Positions 22,435 through 25,078 of a stretch of 25,078 bases of DNA are shown here, piece after piece. Where the stretch lies: contig JAAAOH010000105.1 in the NCBI GenBank assembly GCA_009908925.1, positions 1-25,078 on the forward strand, given 5' to 3'. This DNA is from Spirochaetota bacterium. GTDB taxonomy: Bacteria > Spirochaetota > Spirochaetia > DSM-27196 > PWMO01. The translations under genes and the position numbers were made by a program. Under the pieces are notes generated by a model. That model was given only the letters and a program-made list of their open reading frames with translations. It did no database searches and had not been told where the DNA came from. Every line of letters begins with the position of its first letter. The stretch's first letter is position 1.

Positions 22435-23507
22435 TCAGTTCGCGGCAAACCACTCGATCATTTCCGGGTAGAGCTCGGCAAGCGTTGTGCCGCGTCCGGC
22501 GGAATCCCATCGCTCCTCGAGCCAGGTGACAAAGGCTCCGAATCGCGGGAAGCCCCTCCCCTCCTCCATTGACCGTATCTCGTGGTCCCGAACGGGCGCC
22601 AGGACTTCGTCCTGGTAGTAGTCGGCCGCATAGATGATGAAAATCGCCCAGGTCACATACTCGTTAAAGGTGGCAACGGCGCTTGCGTACCCATCCTGCT
22701 CGTTCCACGCATCGAGATCCGCCAACGCGTCGTTGATGCGTCCGGCGTAGCGGGCGGAGACCGGATTCACGTAGTTGTGGTCGATCTCAGTGAACACATG
22801 GCGAGACAGTGCTGCCTCCTCGACGCGAGCATCATTCGTGCGACCGGCGAGCAGGTCCGGTCCGCCGACCACCATTATGCATTCGCGAAATCCGTTGTGC
22901 TCGAAACGGATCGTGTTGTGCGAGGCGTTTATCAGCGGAGAGAACACGACCGAGTACGCGTCATAGCGAGCCGGAAACTGCGTCTCGAGCCACTCCCACA
23001 TGCGCTCTACCGGCACTTTTGCCTTGTAGGAGGCGCCCTGCTCCTCATAGAACGGGCCGTGCTCGGCGTAGAACTCGCGAAATCCGGTTTCCTCCGCGAA
23101 GTCTTCCAGAAGTCGAACTTGATCGTGGAACCAGCCGGAGGCATCTGTCGTGGCAGCGTATGGCAGGCCTTCCCGTTGGGGCCCTGACACGATCCTCCGT
23201 CCCTCGAAGCGATAGGCCAGCGATGCGGTGCGCCACTCGAAATAGTCGCCGACGCGGCTGTCGGAGAACTCGATCTCGTCTATCAGGGGGTGATCGCGGT
23301 GCGGTCCGAAGTGGTCGATCACCTCGTCGTAGTAGTCGCTGTCCTTGAAAACGCGATAGGGGCTCTCGAATCCGTAGTCGGTAATCGCGATAGCTCATCG
23401 TTTGGGGCTCTGCTCGCCGAGCCCCCGGACGTTCCGGTACAGGCGGCGATCGCAGGCAGTACCAGGACGATGAGAAATACTCCTCGGAACAGATGAAGAC
23501 GGTGCAT
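22435..23507 (-). pseudogene. DUF4932-like lipoprotein gene with apparent one-base frameshift
   Basis: Two frames must be joined to make one protein. The first starts at the ATG at 23507, with GGAGG 6 nt upstream, and encodes a lipoprotein signal (MHRLHLFRGVFLIVLVLPAIAAC, lipidated Cys23). The second, open from 23394 to 22435, encodes the globular domain: AITDYGFESPYRVF, then YYDEVIDHFGPHRDHP, then HNTIRFEHNGF and TEIDHNYVNP. Adding one base near GATGAG|CT (about 23394) would join them as DEAIAITDYG. Without it, only a GTG start at 23322 lacking the signal peptide remains. The DUF4932 assignment is from memory of the IDHFGPHRDHP-like and YVNP motifs. The family has a zincin-like HExxH; here the first His is Thr (TEIDH). 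It could be a true pseudogene or a sequencing error. Confidence 0.65.
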
Positions 23508-23619
23508 GGCGCTCCTCCAGCAGCAGGTTGAGTTTTCAGATTGCATGATTTCCCGCCGATCATAGTGGAAAGCGCCCGGATTCAACAACATCGGAACTTC
23601 GATTACTCCAAGTCCGTTG

Positions 23620-23649
23620 TTGCACGGGCGTATACGCTGAACTATACTG
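23620..23649 (+). promoter_or_regulatory. Possible sigma-70 promoter of the metallo-beta-lactamase-fold gene
   Basis: TTGCAC (23620-23625), 18 nt, TATACT (23644-23649). The start would be near 23656, about 11 nt before the ATG at 23667, where no good ribosome binding site is seen. Confidence 0.45.
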
Positions 23650-23666
23650 TCAGGTACGAGCATCCA

Positions 23667-25078
23667 TGAGCGCATCAGTCGTGACCGAACCCGTAGATCA
23701 TCAAGGTATCGTGACGGCCCTCCCGCGGGGCGGTTATCTCGTAAAGACGCCGGAGGGAAACATCCAGTTCGGCTCGCCGCCGGAGACGATCAAGGATACC
23801 ATACCAGGTGAGGACTCGGTGCCCCGCATATTCGTACTGCCACGCGTGCTCTTTCACTGGCAGAAGGGCATAAACGTCGCCGACATGGAGTTCCCGATCT
23901 ACTTCAACTTCTTCCTAAAGAAGCAACGGGTAACGGTGCTGTGCTCGGACGAGCAGGCACGCCGGCTTGTGGTCGCCCTGCGGCAGGCGGTGTTCGGCCC
24001 GCGAAGCCTGAACCTCGAAAGTGACGCGTATCCGGCCGCGGACGACGCATTCGTGCCGGATGTCTCCGGAGAGGTCGCCTACTTCCGTCGGGGACTCACG
24101 CTTTCAGATCTGCTCGCCATTCGGCGCTTCGACGATGGGGGGACGCTTCACTACGGGCGGGTCTCGATTCAGCAGACCGAGCGCGGTGTGTTTGAGGTCT
24201 ACATCGATGAGGAGCTCGCCGCCGAGGTTCCCGACACAGTGCAGTACCGCCCGACCTACGATATCGGCCAGCGTCTCTCCGAGCCCTTCGTGCCGCCGCG
24301 GTTCGCCGTCACCTGCCTGGGACCGAGCCATGGCTTCGATCCGAACGACAACACCTCCGGCTTCATCATCTGGCTTCACGGCAACGGCATCATGGTTGAC
24401 CCACCGGTGAACTCAACGGAGTGGCTCGAACAATCGAACGTGAATCCGAAGTTCATAGACAGCATCATCCTCACCCACTGCCACGCGGACCACGACGCCG
24501 GCACGTTTCAGAAAATTCTCGAGGAGTCGCGCGTCACCATCTACACGACGCCGACCATCATGCAGAGTTTCCTCACCAAGTACGCCGCGTTCTCCGGCGA
24601 ATCGGTGGAATACCTGCGTCGTCTGTTCACGTATCACCCGGTGTACATCGGCCGATCCTTCTATCTGCACGGGGGAGAGTTTCAGATCTTCTACACGCTG
24701 CATTCGATTCCGACCATGGGATTCCGTCTGGCCTTTCAGGACAAGACATTCGTCTACTCCTCGGATCATCAGGCGGACCCCGAGGTGCAGCGGGACATGT
24801 ACGACAATGGCTACATGTCCGAGCGCCGCTTCGAGCAGCTCTCGAACTTCCCCTGGGACAGTGACGTGATATATCACGAGGCGGGCATCGCACCCCTCCA
24901 CACCCCCATCGCATATCTCAACTCACTGCCGGAGGACGTGCAGCGGCGCACCGTTGTATACCACATCGCACAGAAGGACTTCCCTCCCCGGGACGAAACA
25001 CAACTCACGCTCGCCACATTCGGCATCGAGAATACCCTCTACTTCGAGACCGAGAAGTCGCCTCATGAGGCCGCGTAC
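23667..25078 (+). CDS. Metallo-beta-lactamase-fold hydrolase, probable cyclic-nucleotide phosphodiesterase-like, 3'-truncated by the window edge
   Basis: The reading frame runs open for 470 codons to the window end. An N-terminal region (about 1-210: ALPRGGYLVKTPEGNIQFGSP, FPIYFNFFLKKQRVTV) precedes a metallo-beta-lactamase domain. Metal ligands are visible: the HxHxDH motif HCHADH (271-276), His346 (TLHSIPTMGF), Asp367 (YSSDH) and His412 (PLHTP). Two phrases, SHGFDPNDNTSGFIIWL and VDPPVNSTEWL, are very characteristic. I recall spirochaetal relatives annotated as cAMP/cGMP-dependent cyclic-nucleotide phosphodiesterases, in which cyclic-nucleotide-binding domains follow this domain; if so they lie beyond the window. 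No signal peptide, so cytoplasmic. The upstream gene is divergent. The fold is certain, the substrate inferred. Confidence 0.85.

Noticed and set aside
226..23203. DNA-uptake signal sequence explanation for the dispersed motif
   Set aside because: Density and the inverted pair fit, but the strict sense-strand orientation does not; uptake signals are not expected to follow transcription. Kept only as a lesser alternative.

Overview
The window is G+C-rich (by eye about 60% or more) bacterial DNA, densely coded, with 20 protein-coding loci. It most likely comes from a free-living spirochaete (Spirochaetota). The clues are the metallo-beta-lactamase protein at the right edge, which resembles a spirochaetal cyclic-nucleotide phosphodiesterase-like family, the class II superoxide reductase, and the style of the chemoreceptor tip. 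This assignment is inference; no rRNA or other phylogenetic marker is present.

Layout. 1-1151: 3' part of a valine-pyruvate aminotransferase (avtA). 1246-5634: minus-strand operon encoding a TRAP transporter (dctP-dctQ-dctM), a short-chain dehydrogenase and a PPC/DUF296 protein. 5968-7386: sigma-54 enhancer-binding regulator. 7571-10930: plus-strand operon for E1-alpha, E1-beta and E2 of an acetoin/2-oxo-acid dehydrogenase complex. Near-consensus sigma-54 promoters (TGGCATGA-type) precede both dctP and E1-alpha, so importer and dehydrogenase look like one regulon flanking their activator. The importer resembles the TakP alpha-keto-acid type, which would fit a route from keto acid or acetoin to acyl-CoA.

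10931-13116: a CZB-domain chemoreceptor without a periplasmic sensor domain and a small conserved-looking protein. 13250-16606: a DMT/EamA exporter with tandem repeats in a loop, and a eukaryote-like double-length phosphofructokinase whose C-terminal half has lost its catalytic Asp. 16694-20147: a CrtI-type desaturase, an ECF-type S component and an orphan DegS/NarX-type histidine kinase. 20246-22387: AcuI/YhdH reductase, superoxide reductase behind a perfect-hexamer sigma-70 promoter, and guanine deaminase. 22435-25078: a DUF4932-like lipoprotein gene that appears frameshifted, and an open-ended metallo-beta-lactamase fold protein.

The most unusual signal is a short dispersed motif, GGGACGGAGG (usually GGGGACGGAGGA), found 16 times exactly. 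In every case the G-rich strand is the mRNA sense strand of the gene it lies in, precedes or immediately trails. It serves as the ribosome binding site of two genes. It sits in all three reading phases inside proteins, is tandemly multiplied in flexible loops (DMT exporter, E2 linker, AvtA loop), and forms an inverted pair between convergent genes. It contains three GGA triplets and an anti-Shine-Dalgarno complement, so an RNA-level role (CsrA-like binding, ribosome pausing or recruitment) is a testable hypothesis.
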